From Deltaproteobacteria bacterium (lineage in GTDB: Bacteria; Myxococcota_A; Polyangia; JAAYKL01): a stretch of DNA of 64,000 bases. The position numbers were made by a program, and so were the translations under genes. Shown in pieces: positions 7,804 to 15,881 of the stretch. Location of the stretch: the NCBI GenBank assembly GCA_016936575.1, contig JAFGXQ010000202.1:1-64000 (forward strand), in the 5' to 3' direction. Position 1 is the first letter of the stretch, and each line of letters starts with the position of its first letter. The notes below the pieces were generated by a model, which was not told where the DNA came from, ran no database searches, and saw nothing but the letters and a program-made list of their open reading frames with translations.

Positions 7804-9264
7804 ATGTTAGAAAATGTGCTGATCGGACTTTATCTTGGAATTCTCGGGCTGCTTGCTTTTTACGGATTCCATCGTACATTGCTCACCTTTTTGTTCTTTA
7901 AAACAAAAGGCAACGTACCCAAACCTGCCGGCCATTTTAAAGAAGAAGAGCTGCCCCATATTTTGGTGCAGCTTCCGCTGTTCAATGAGCGATACGTCTG
8001 TGAGCGGCTCATCGATGCGGTCACCAAATTCAATTATCCGAAAGACCGAATGAAAATTCAGGTTCTCGACGATTCCACAGACGACACAACAGAAATCGCT
8101 CAGGCCAAGGTTGAAGAAGTCGCCAAAGACGGATTTCATATCAGTCTTATCCATCGCGAAGATCGTACCGGGTACAAAGCCGGCGCGCTCGAGAATGGCC
8201 TGGCGCTGTCAACCTCAGAATTAGTCGTGGTATTCGACGCGGATTTTATTCCTCCGCCCAACATTCTGCGCGACACTGTGCACTTCTTCACCGATGCCAA
8301 AGTGGGCATGGTGCAGGCGCGCTGGGGTCACATCAATCGCGGCTATTCACTGCTCACTCGAATTCAGTCGCTCATGCTCGACGGCCATTTTGTCATTGAA
8401 CATGGCGCACGTCATCGTTCCGGTCGATTTTTCAATTTCAACGGAACCGCGGGAATCTGGCGCATTTCCACTATTCACGACGCCGGCGGCTGGCAGCACG
8501 ATACCCTTACCGAGGACATGGATCTCTCCTATCGCGCACAGCTGAAAGGATGGCAGTTCCTGTATGTTGATGACATCATTGCCCCGGCGGAAATTCCGGT
8601 GGAGATGGCCAGCTTCAAATCTCAGCAGCATCGCTGGGCCAAAGGGTCCATCCAGGTGTGCAAAAAAATGCTTCCGACCATCCTGAAAGCGGATGTACCG
8701 TTTAAAGTGAAAATGGAAGCGTTCTTTCACCTGACCAACAACTTCGCTTACGTGCTGATGATTTTCCTCGCACTGCTGTTGCTTCCCAACCTGCTGGTGC
8801 GTACCGAACACGGTTGGCGGGAAGTGATTCTGATTGATTTGCCGTTGTTTTTGGGTACCACCGGTTCCATCGGAATGTTCTACATTACCGCACATAAGGA
8901 ATTATACGGGCGCCCCTGGCGTGCATTGGCCAAAGTGCCTCTGCTGATGTCGCTCGGCATCGGCCTGTCCATCAATAACGCCAAAGCGGTGCTCGAAGGC
9001 GTTTTCGGACACGACACCCCGTTTGTCAGAACCGCCAAACACGGCGTGGGTGAAATCAACAGCAAAACCGATAACTGGAGAAAGAAAAAATACCGCGCGC
9101 GCAAAGGTCTTGTTCCCGCTATCGAACTGTTGTTCGCCGCGTATTTTGTCGCAACCATCATCGTTGCATACCAGGGCGGCCACTTTATTTCCATTCCGTT
9201 CCTGCTGCTGTTCCTGGTCGGTTATTTGTACGTCGGCGTTTTTTCGCTGTATCAGCGCCGGTAA
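7804..9264 (+). CDS. Membrane glycosyltransferase family 2 (cellulose-synthase-like)
   Basis: A 486-residue processive-type GT2 enzyme. An N-terminal membrane helix (5-32) is followed by the GT-A domain: QLPLFNER (57-63), the UDP-binding Asp pair LDDSTDD (88-94), DAD (145-147), the TEDMD catalytic base region (236-240) and QQHRW (274-278). Three or four C-terminal membrane helices follow (about 305-480). This set is shared with bacterial cellulose synthase and glucomannan synthase-like proteins, so it should polymerise or transfer a hexose from a nucleotide sugar at the inner membrane. CGGAGGA precedes the ATG. No PilZ domain or bcs partner genes are adjacent, so the polymer is undetermined. 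Confidence 0.88.
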   Translation: MLENVLIGLYLGILGLLAFYGFHRTLLTFLFFKTKGNVPKPAGHFKEEELPHILVQLPLFNERYVCERLIDAVTKFNYPKDRMKIQVLDDSTDDTTEIAQAKVEEVAKDGFHISLIHREDRTGYKAGALENGLALSTSELVVVFDADFIPPPNILRDTVHFFTDAKVGMVQARWGHINRGYSLLTRIQSLMLDGHFVIEHGARHRSGRFFNFNGTAGIWRISTIHDAGGWQHDTLTEDMDLSYRAQLKGWQFLYVDDIIAPAEIPVEMASFKSQQHRWAKGSIQVCKKMLPTILKADVPFKVKMEAFFHLTNNFAYVLMIFLALLLLPNLLVRTEHGWREVILIDLPLFLGTTGSIGMFYITAHKELYGRPWRALAKVPLLMSLGIGLSINNAKAVLEGVFGHDTPFVRTAKHGVGEINSKTDNWRKKKYRARKGLVPAIELLFAAYFVATIIVAYQGGHFISIPFLLLFLVGYLYVGVFSLYQRR

Positions 9265-9363
9265 ATTCGTCACAAATCCTCGTCAGCTCCTCAATTCCCC
9301 AATTCATTTTCACAAAATTTCTTTTTTTAAAACCTTCCTGAACAACTCGGCGTCTAAGCCAGC

Positions 9364-10050
9364 ATGACACGCTATCGATACAATTTTTTCATACTCTCAG
9401 TACTGCTTCTGTTTCCCACCGCGTTGCTGAGCACGCCCAAACCGCCACCCCCGTTTCAGGCCGATTTTCCGATTGTTGTTCATATGGCATCCGCAACGCC
9501 TGAAAAAGCGAATCAGAAGATTGACGCCATGGTAAACGATGCCAATGCGCAATTTGCTGAGATCGGCATCCATTTTACGGTCATCGCACGGCACTCCCTG
9601 CCGGCAACATTTGAGACATTGGAAACCATCCGAGAACGGCATCAGGTAAAAAAATATTTGCAGCCCAAGGCAATCAACCTGTTTCTGCACGATGAAATTC
9701 TCGACCCCGTGCCGTCTAAGGCCACCCGAAAAGCCGCCGCGTTACAAAATCGCAAACCATCCGGACGCCTGGCCGGGGCGCATATTGAATCTCCGCAACG
9801 CAACCCCGGCACGTACATTCTGATTTCAGGTGCGGCACGCAACAATACGCTTCCCCACGAACTTGGACACTTTTTCGGGCTGCCGCATCATCGGAATCCC
9901 GAAAACATCATGAGCTACGGTGCACAGCGCCGCGAATTCAGCGATGTCCAAAGTAAAACAATTGTAAGAACCGCCAAAAGACTGATTCGCCAGAAAAAAA
10001 TACGGACTGTTTCTGTGCCCAAATCCATTCCTTGTAAGAAAAATTCATAA
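9364..10050 (+). CDS. Small exported metzincin-like zinc metalloprotease
   Basis: A 228-residue protein with a signal peptide (1-23). The zinc motif HELGHFFGLPH (165-175) is an exact HExxHxxGxxH, and IMSYG (182-186) matches the Met-turn, so this is a metzincin-clan peptidase. Residues 34-160 fit the upper subdomain (PIVVHMAS, ILISGAARNNTLP). The basic C-terminal tail (190-228) is unusual. There is no recognisable pro-segment Cys switch or accessory domain. It would act in the periplasm or outside the cell; the substrate is unknown. No strong ribosome binding site is visible. It follows the GT2 gene by about 100 bases. Confidence 0.75.
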   Translation: MTRYRYNFFILSVLLLFPTALLSTPKPPPPFQADFPIVVHMASATPEKANQKIDAMVNDANAQFAEIGIHFTVIARHSLPATFETLETIRERHQVKKYLQPKAINLFLHDEILDPVPSKATRKAAALQNRKPSGRLAGAHIESPQRNPGTYILISGAARNNTLPHELGHFFGLPHHRNPENIMSYGAQRREFSDVQSKTIVRTAKRLIRQKKIRTVSVPKSIPCKKNS

Positions 10051-10165
10051 ATCTGTAATATTCCGCAATATCAATTGTTCTGACGATAAAAATTATCTAC
10101 AATCAGCTGCATATGAATAACATCACCCCGTCGCAAACATCCCAAGGGTTTTCAAAGAGGTGTCT

Positions 10166-10678
10166 ATGAACCAGCTACCCATCGTCCACAAAACCAAACT
10201 GACCAAAGAACAAACCTATTTTGTGAACGCCCAGGAACTTGAAACACTGCTGTCGCGTACCAGAGCGTTCGCCAGTCTGGAACTCAACTTCAGTGACGAC
10301 CCCAGTCTGTTCAAATCCAACTACGACCGTTTTGTCAAAAAGGAAGGCAGACTGGTGATTATGTCTGCCAGATACACGCCGGCCGCAGACGATAGCCCCG
10401 ATGAAACGGCATTCCAGCCCTATCGAATCACCGTGTACGCCATACTAAAGCAGATTCGGGAAGATTTACGCGCGCAGTTTGAATCGGAACATTTCGCCAC
10501 GCTGATTGCCTGGTTGGACGAACCTCGCGACAATGTCTGGAAACAGTCGCCCCATGCCATTCAGTTTTTGATTAATACCGCGAATGAAGAAATTGAAGTT
10601 GCTTATGACATCGACTTTGACAGTTATTCCAGACACACCAAAAAACAGCGATATCGCACCAATGTTCGAAAGCATTGA
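10166..10678 (+). CDS. Hypothetical cytoplasmic protein
   Basis: A 170-residue protein from the ATG at 10166. AAAGAGG (10154-10160) lies five bases upstream; an in-frame GTG at 10160 would overlap that site and is rejected. The protein is soluble-looking, mixed alpha/beta, with no signal peptide, no cysteine motif and a very basic end (HTKKQRYRTNVRKH). The central part (SLFKSNYDRFVKKEGRLVIMSARYTP) is not a motif I recognise. It lies between the metzincin and the beta-propeller lipoprotein genes, with gaps of about 115 and 80 bases. Function unknown. Confidence 0.7.
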   Translation: MNQLPIVHKTKLTKEQTYFVNAQELETLLSRTRAFASLELNFSDDPSLFKSNYDRFVKKEGRLVIMSARYTPAADDSPDETAFQPYRITVYAILKQIREDLRAQFESEHFATLIAWLDEPRDNVWKQSPHAIQFLINTANEEIEVAYDIDFDSYSRHTKKQRYRTNVRKH

Positions 10679-10759
10679 TTCTGTTTCTTCCGATTGAACA
10701 CTTTACATTTATTGGACCATCCGCAAAAATAGTGAATATTATTGTGAAATGGTGATGAT

Positions 10760-12016
10760 ATGAAAATTTTTTGTTTACCTCTCGCAGCAACAATCGCTCT
10801 GGTTGGGTGCAATGTTCAAAAAGGCGCTCAACTGCCGCCGCCGCCGCTTCCGGTCGGGTTGACCAATGAAACATGTCCCGCGCCGGTTCCTTCTGTAAAT
10901 ACGATGGTGAGTCATTCTTCGGGAGAAGCCAACAATCCGGTGATTGTCGCCAAAGATCTCGGCTTTTATGTGGCATGGTGGGACTGGTTCGGCAAGAATC
11001 CGACCATTTCGGGAATTTTCATCAAAGATGATGGAATTCCAACCGATGAGGAAACCCTGTTTCCCAGCCAAAAAAAATGCAGTCTGCCCACCTTGGCAGC
11101 CGACGGTGACAATGTTTACGTCAGCTGGCTGGACGGTAGCGAGGCCAGCCATGTAACGATTGGACAAAATGAGCAGAAACCCAAAAAATTTGGCAAGACC
11201 TCGCGATTCGTAGCGTCGGGCCCCTGGGGTGCGGTGGTCTGGGAGGAACTGGGAACATTGTGGTTCCGTAACGACGGCATGCTCGGCTTGCCCGGGAGGG
11301 ACGGTTCGATTCCGGAACCCAGACCGCTTGCGGTTGCACAGGGAGGCATTGAATCTCCCGCCATCGCCTGGACCGGCGAATTTTATGCGGTGGTGTGGAG
11401 TGACGCCGTATCCGGCGGCAGAAACATTGTGATGCAGCGAGTAACCAACCGGGGCGAGTTGTTCGGGCCGAAAATTCAGGTATCCGGAGTGGGCGGATAT
11501 AATAATCGACCGCAAGTGGTTTGGACCGGCACTGACTTTGCCGTCGCCTGGACCAACGCCGCACCGGCGGAACACAATCCACTCGGTAATTTTCGTATTT
11601 TCATGGCCATTATTCCCAAAGAAGGGGTGCGACCGTCCTTTACGAAGCAACTCGATTTCAACGGCTCTGCAGATGTTGTTTCGCTGGCGACCACCGGCGC
11701 TGAGCTGGCAATGGCATGGGTGGGCACCAAAAAGCCGGCCGGTTCCGCTGTCTATTTCAGACGCTTTGATCTGGAAGGAAACCTGATTGGTGAACAGCTT
11801 CGCGTGAGCGATGATAATCCCGCAGCGGTGGGACGTCCTTTTTTAACGTTCGGCAGAGGCGGATACGGGGTGGTGTGGCACGATTCGAGAGAATTTGAAG
11901 GCGCGGAAATATTCTTTTCGTTTCTGGCTTGTTCCGCATCCGAGTTACCCGTTGCCGACACCGATGACGCCTCAGACACCGTCCCGCCGGAATCCCAGCT
12001 GAAATCTGTCTTCTGA
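10760..12016 (+). CDS. Secreted lipoprotein, probable beta-propeller (sialidase/YVTN-like repeats)
   Basis: A 418-residue protein. The signal peptide ends in lipobox LVGC (Cys17) and is followed by a Pro-rich linker. Residues about 50-390 contain repeated blade-like units of the form 'xYVSWLD / FYAVVWSD / DFAVAWTN / GYGVVWHDSR' spaced about 45-50 residues apart, as expected for a six- or seven-bladed propeller. The last ~25 residues are acidic (DTDDASDT). No catalytic residues of sialidases were identified, so a ligand- or protein-binding role outside the inner membrane is more likely than an enzymatic one. This fold assignment is by eye. Confidence 0.7.
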   Translation: MKIFCLPLAATIALVGCNVQKGAQLPPPPLPVGLTNETCPAPVPSVNTMVSHSSGEANNPVIVAKDLGFYVAWWDWFGKNPTISGIFIKDDGIPTDEETLFPSQKKCSLPTLAADGDNVYVSWLDGSEASHVTIGQNEQKPKKFGKTSRFVASGPWGAVVWEELGTLWFRNDGMLGLPGRDGSIPEPRPLAVAQGGIESPAIAWTGEFYAVVWSDAVSGGRNIVMQRVTNRGELFGPKIQVSGVGGYNNRPQVVWTGTDFAVAWTNAAPAEHNPLGNFRIFMAIIPKEGVRPSFTKQLDFNGSADVVSLATTGAELAMAWVGTKKPAGSAVYFRRFDLEGNLIGEQLRVSDDNPAAVGRPFLTFGRGGYGVVWHDSREFEGAEIFFSFLACSASELPVADTDDASDTVPPESQLKSVF

Positions 12017-12073
12017 GCAGCTAGTCCGTAATCTGCTGCAGACCTCCGGCACAGGCCTGCGGTCCTATAATTG

Positions 12074-12102
12074 TTGACATCTGTCGCCTGCCAAATTACA
12101 AA
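12074..12102 (+). promoter_or_regulatory. Sigma70-like promoter upstream of the GT-C-like gene
   Basis: A perfect -35 TTGACA and a -10 TACAAA are separated by 17 bases, about 75 bases before the ATG at 12178. This supports separate transcription of the membrane protein gene from the preceding lipoprotein gene. Confidence 0.4.
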
Positions 12103-12177
12103 CATGGAAAATTCTCGGATACTGCAAAGTCGCTTCGCTCTGAATGCCGCCGAAGCCATCAATTTCAGGACAGAAAA

Positions 12178-13983
12178 ATGAAATTTTCCAAACAAGATGC
12201 CATTTTAACTGCAAAAAAATTCGGACCGATGGTCGTTATCGCCCTGATTACTGCGTTCTATTGCTACAATTATATAGACCCGATCACCCGCACAGATTCC
12301 CACAAGTACCGCATGTGGATGGCCATCAGTGCTACTCTGCTGGCGTTCGCTCGCTTCCACAAAGCGCCGCTGTTGAGAATTGCCAACCAGTTTTATCGAC
12401 AAGCAGCGTTCAATGTATATTCCGGACTGCTGGTCATCGCCTTTGTCGCGGGAATTTTCAATTATTATCAGTTCGACCGTAAAGTCGTTGAGGGCCTCGA
12501 TGACTACACCGATATTGCCTACTACTACCTGAACTCCAAGTATCTGGAGGAACTCGGATACACCAAATTCTACGCAGCCATGCTGTATGCGGATCTGCAC
12601 CACAAAAACCGTCACGCATCAAAAATCAGGCGGTACCGGGATTTGCGCGATTACGACGTGAAATCCACTCGCGTCGCGTTTGAACACGGAAAAGAAATTA
12701 AAGATACCCGATTCACTGAGGAGCGATGGAGAAGCTTTACCGAAGACATCGATTGGTTCATGGCCCGCAAAACAACCGCAAATCTGCAAGGCAACTTTTT
12801 CGTGGATCACGGCTACAACCCACCACCTACATGGGCGGTGTTCGGCGGCATTCTGGCGAAGACGTTCCCGGTGGACTCTGTCAAACTCATCGCCCTGGTG
12901 GATTTGATATTCATTGTGGCCATGCTCGTGGCGGTGGCCTGGACATTCGGGTTTGAATCAATGCTGTTTGTGGGTATTTTCTTTCTTTGCAGTTTCAGCG
13001 GGCGCTGGCCAGTGTTGACCCATTCCCTACTTCGGTTCGACTGGTCCGCAGCCTTGGTTATCGCATTCTGTGCGTTTAAAAAGGAGCGGTGGATTTCTGC
13101 CGGTGCGCTGTTGTCGTACGCGGCGCTGACCCGAATTTTTCCGGCAGTCTTTTTCTTTGCCTGGGGTGTTGTGGCGGCACGCGAAATCTGGGAAAGTCGA
13201 TCCATTCCCAGGCATCACCTGAAATTCGCCGCAGGTGCCGCTGCCATGGCGTTGGTTCTCGTTGTTTCTGCCATGGCGATGTACGGCCCGGCGATATTTA
13301 AGGAATCAGCGGAAAACTTAATTATGCACAATGAATCGTACAGCTCCCACCGGGTTGGGCTGGGTGATCTGATTGTGTACGACGGAGAGACCACCCGTGA
13401 GGAAGTCAACTCGAACGGCGGCATTGCGGGAAAAGAGATTCGCATTCAGGAGATGCAGACCACGCTCCGTCTGGTGGGCATGTTGATGATTGCGCTGCTC
13501 GCGCTGTACATCTGGCGGTTGAGAAAGAAAGTTACCGATGTTTTCCACCTGGCAATCATTCCGTTTTATTGCGTGACCAATCCGCAAATCAATTACTGGT
13601 ATGTGCGATTACCGCTGGTACTGTGGCATGCGGTCAATATTCAGAAGCCAGTTCACAAACTTGGATTGGCCCTCATTTTTATTGTTGAAATTGTCACTCA
13701 ATACGTATTCCTGCAGGCGGTTCCCCGCTACACGGTAACATCGGTAACCTCTATTGCCATGGCGGTCTATTTCGGTCTTATGCTGTTTGCAATGACGGTT
13801 GAATTCGTTCAACAGACGCTGTTTAAACCCAAAGCCGATGCGCCCCTCGAAGCTGTGAATCAAAACAACGACGACGACGCCGAGGCAGAAGACGGCGACG
13901 ATGATGACGAAGATGACACTGAACCGACTGAAGACTCCGCCGAAGACGGCGACGAAACGCCGGCCACCGACACCGACAAATAA
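12178..13983 (+). CDS. Polytopic membrane protein, GT-C-like (DUF2029-type) glycosyltransferase, with Asp-rich tail
   Basis: A 601-residue protein with about ten predicted membrane helices. It carries a large hydrophilic, probably periplasmic loop after the second or third helix (about 100-225). The helical pattern, with LTHSLLRFDWSAALVIAF and ALTRIFPAVFFFAWG in the middle, is like that of polyprenyl-phosphate-sugar-dependent mannosyl/arabinosyl transferases. A role in extending envelope glycans is therefore plausible but not proven. The last ~50 residues are almost entirely Asp/Glu/Thr (NDDDAEAEDGDDDDEDDT) and are not part of any known GT-C fold. No strong ribosome binding site is visible at the ATG. 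Confidence 0.7.
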   Translation: MKFSKQDAILTAKKFGPMVVIALITAFYCYNYIDPITRTDSHKYRMWMAISATLLAFARFHKAPLLRIANQFYRQAAFNVYSGLLVIAFVAGIFNYYQFDRKVVEGLDDYTDIAYYYLNSKYLEELGYTKFYAAMLYADLHHKNRHASKIRRYRDLRDYDVKSTRVAFEHGKEIKDTRFTEERWRSFTEDIDWFMARKTTANLQGNFFVDHGYNPPPTWAVFGGILAKTFPVDSVKLIALVDLIFIVAMLVAVAWTFGFESMLFVGIFFLCSFSGRWPVLTHSLLRFDWSAALVIAFCAFKKERWISAGALLSYAALTRIFPAVFFFAWGVVAAREIWESRSIPRHHLKFAAGAAAMALVLVVSAMAMYGPAIFKESAENLIMHNESYSSHRVGLGDLIVYDGETTREEVNSNGGIAGKEIRIQEMQTTLRLVGMLMIALLALYIWRLRKKVTDVFHLAIIPFYCVTNPQINYWYVRLPLVLWHAVNIQKPVHKLGLALIFIVEIVTQYVFLQAVPRYTVTSVTSIAMAVYFGLMLFAMTVEFVQQTLFKPKADAPLEAVNQNNDDDAEAEDGDDDDEDDTEPTEDSAEDGDETPATDTDK

Positions 13984-13997
13984 TTCAATTCATTGAT

Positions 13998-15707
13998 TTA
14001 ATTCTGCTGATAAAAACGGATGTAATCCACCACATAGTGGTTGGGAAAATAAGTGTTGGTCGCGTCACCGCCCGAGTTTCCACCGATAGCCAGATTTACC
14101 AGAACATAGTGGGGTTGGCGGAATGGAGAGTTGCCGTCGGGATTCAGCATATCATCCAACCAGGTGCTGTTCATTTCCTCGCCATCCAGCACCAACCGAA
14201 TTTCGGTGTCATCCCAAATCATCTGCCACACGTGAAACTTGGCGTCCCAATCCTGCACCCCGAAATCGCCGATGGAGCGGAATACGCTGTCCCAACGGGC
14301 AACCCAGCGTTCATCGGTACCGCACGCCACATTGGCATGAATCCCACCGCCGTAATACTCCATTACATCCACCTCACCGTTTGACGGCCACTCTCCCGAT
14401 TCTCCCAATGTCCAGAACGCGGGCCACAGTCCCTCCTCTGCCACCAAACGCGCCCGCATCTCGATAATCCCATACTGAAACGTACGCTTTGACATGGTAC
14501 GCAGACTCGTCGAGGTATACTCTCCGTTCTCCGGCGCAGGTTCGCGGCGCCCCTGAATAATCAGAAACCCGGACTGCACAAACGCGTTATCTTCCTGGTA
14601 ATACTGCCATTCATTATTTCTCACGTATCCGCTCTCGTATCCCCAGTCGGCGCTGTTGGGTCGCCCCTCCACATCAAACTCATCTGACCATACCAGATGA
14701 TATCCGACCGGCGCCGGAATCTGCGTATCCGACGTTGCACTGCAGTCCGAAAAATCGGCGTCGACGCATTGAATCCGCGCATCCCCCCAGTCCGCGTGGT
14801 CGCTGCCGTTTCCACCGTCCTCATTGGCCAGCAGCGTCAGTTCCTGGACATTCGAGATGTCTACATTCAGCGCCACCGGATCATCCGGACCGTTCAACAC
14901 AGCCGTCTGATGCAGCAACACCCCGTCGCCCCAGACTTCAAAAATGACCGACCCCGCACTCTTCATTTCCTCATCAATGCCCACATCCGCCATGAACGAA
15001 CTACATTTTCCTTCTATGTTATAAATCACCGAAGCGGGTGCATGAACCCCCAATCCTTTGCTATACACGCTGCCCGCAACAATCAACGGTCCGCCGTCGC
15101 GTACGGCATCTTCTCCGTTGCTGCGATCTTTCTCAATGGGTCCCCATCCGTTGGTTGAAGTTCCCATCTCACACAAATCACTTAAATACAGCGTTTCGGC
15201 GGTTCCATCACTGTCCGTGTCGGTATCGCTGTCACTGTCCGCGTCGGTATCACTGTCGCTATCTGTGTCCGTATCGCTGTCACTATCTGTGTCGCTATCT
15301 GTGTCCGTATCCGTATCGCTATCTGTGTCCGCATCTGTATCGCTATCTGTATCCGTATCTGTATCGGTGTCACTGTCACTGTCAGTATCGGCGTCACTGT
15401 CCGTATCCGTATCTGTGTCAGTGTCACTATCGGCGTCTGTCGATGTTTCTGAATCTGTCAAGCCCTCGGAGTCCGAATCCGACGAAGCCGGGCCGTCGTC
15501 GCTGTCGTCATCGCTATCGCTATCGCTATCGCTATCGCTGTCACTGTCACTGTCACTGTCCGTATCACTGTCACTATCCGTATCACTGTCGGCGTCCGTA
15601 TCCGTATCTGCGTCTGCGTCGCTTTGACCGTCGCTCCCCGACTCGTTGCCGCTACAACCCATGCAAACCACAAACAATGCCAACCCAAAAATCAGTACAT
15701 ATTTCAT
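13998..15707 (-). CDS. GH16 endo-beta-glucanase lipoprotein with (SD)n linker and NPCBM-like domain
   Basis: A 569-residue protein. GGGAGGA sits just before the ATG at 15707, so I reject the in-frame ATG at 15719. A lipoprotein signal ends in CMGC (Cys18). Then come about 150 residues of Asp-Ser/Asp-Thr/Asp-Ala repeats, an NPCBM/CBM51-like beta-sandwich (about 175-320: LSDL...[10 protein letters not shown]...DVGID...VFEVWGDG), and a GH16 catalytic domain (about 325-569). The active-site sequence [10 protein letters not shown] holds nucleophile E445, D447 and acid/base E450. This variant, without the extra Met of the agarase type, suits laminarinase/lichenase activity on beta-1,3(4)-glucans. 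It would be displayed at the cell surface on a flexible acidic stalk. Confidence 0.92.
   Translation of the reverse strand: MKYVLIFGLALFVVCMGCSGNESGSDGQSDADADTDTDADSDTDSDSDTDSDSDSDSDSDSDSDSDDDSDDGPASSDSDSEGLTDSETSTDADSDTDTDTDTDSDADTDSDSDTDTDTDTDSDTDADTDSDTDTDTDSDTDSDSDTDTDSDSDTDADSDSDTDTDSDGTAETLYLSDLCEMGTSTNGWGPIEKDRSNGEDAVRDGGPLIVAGSVYSKGLGVHAPASVIYNIEGKCSSFMADVGIDEEMKSAGSVIFEVWGDGVLLHQTAVLNGPDDPVALNVDISNVQELTLLANEDGGNGSDHADWGDARIQCVDADFSDCSATSDTQIPAPVGYHLVWSDEFDVEGRPNSADWGYESGYVRNNEWQYYQEDNAFVQSGFLIIQGRREPAPENGEYTSTSLRTMSKRTFQYGIIEMRARLVAEEGLWPAFWTLGESGEWPSNGEVDVMEYYGGGIHANVACGTDERWVARWDSVFRSIGDFGVQDWDAKFHVWQMIWDDTEIRLVLDGEEMNSTWLDDMLNPDGNSPFRQPHYVLVNLAIGGNSGGDATNTYFPNHYVVDYIRFYQQN
15058..15640. 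repeat. Low-complexity hexanucleotide repeat encoding (Asp-Ser/Thr/Ala)n
   Basis: This block in the GH16 gene is made of degenerate six-base units (GAY plus TCN, ACN, AGY or GCN on the minus strand), densest at about 15200-15620. The codons vary much more than the amino acids, so the protein repeat is being kept by selection rather than by recent slippage alone. The opposite strand reads as Ser/Val/Leu runs, which are spurious. Confidence 0.75.
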
Positions 15708-15785
15708 GTTTCCTCCCATGTATCGTGGCTGTACAGTTTATATCAGTATTCTTTACAGTTCTATTAAAAATCCAATAGACCACTG

Positions 15786-15806
15786 CTGAAAATTCTTCAT
15801 TTTCAG
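15786..15806. promoter_or_regulatory. Inverted repeat between the divergent GH16 and kinase genes
   Basis: CTGAAAAT and ATTTTCAG form a perfect 8-bp inverted repeat with a 5-base spacer, centrally placed between two divergent genes (starts at 15707 and 15882). It could be an operator acting on either gene. There is no further evidence. Confidence 0.3.
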
Positions 15807-15881
15807 ATGCTTGCCCCCCAGTACTGATGTTACACTTGGCGGCGATAGTCATTTGTTTTGGGGACAGAAAGGCATGCGACA

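Noticed and set aside
15058..15627. Plus-strand open frame of Ser/Val/Leu runs
   Set aside because: It is the antisense of the (Asp-Ser/Thr)n block in the GH16 gene. No ribosome binding site, and the composition is set by the repeat.
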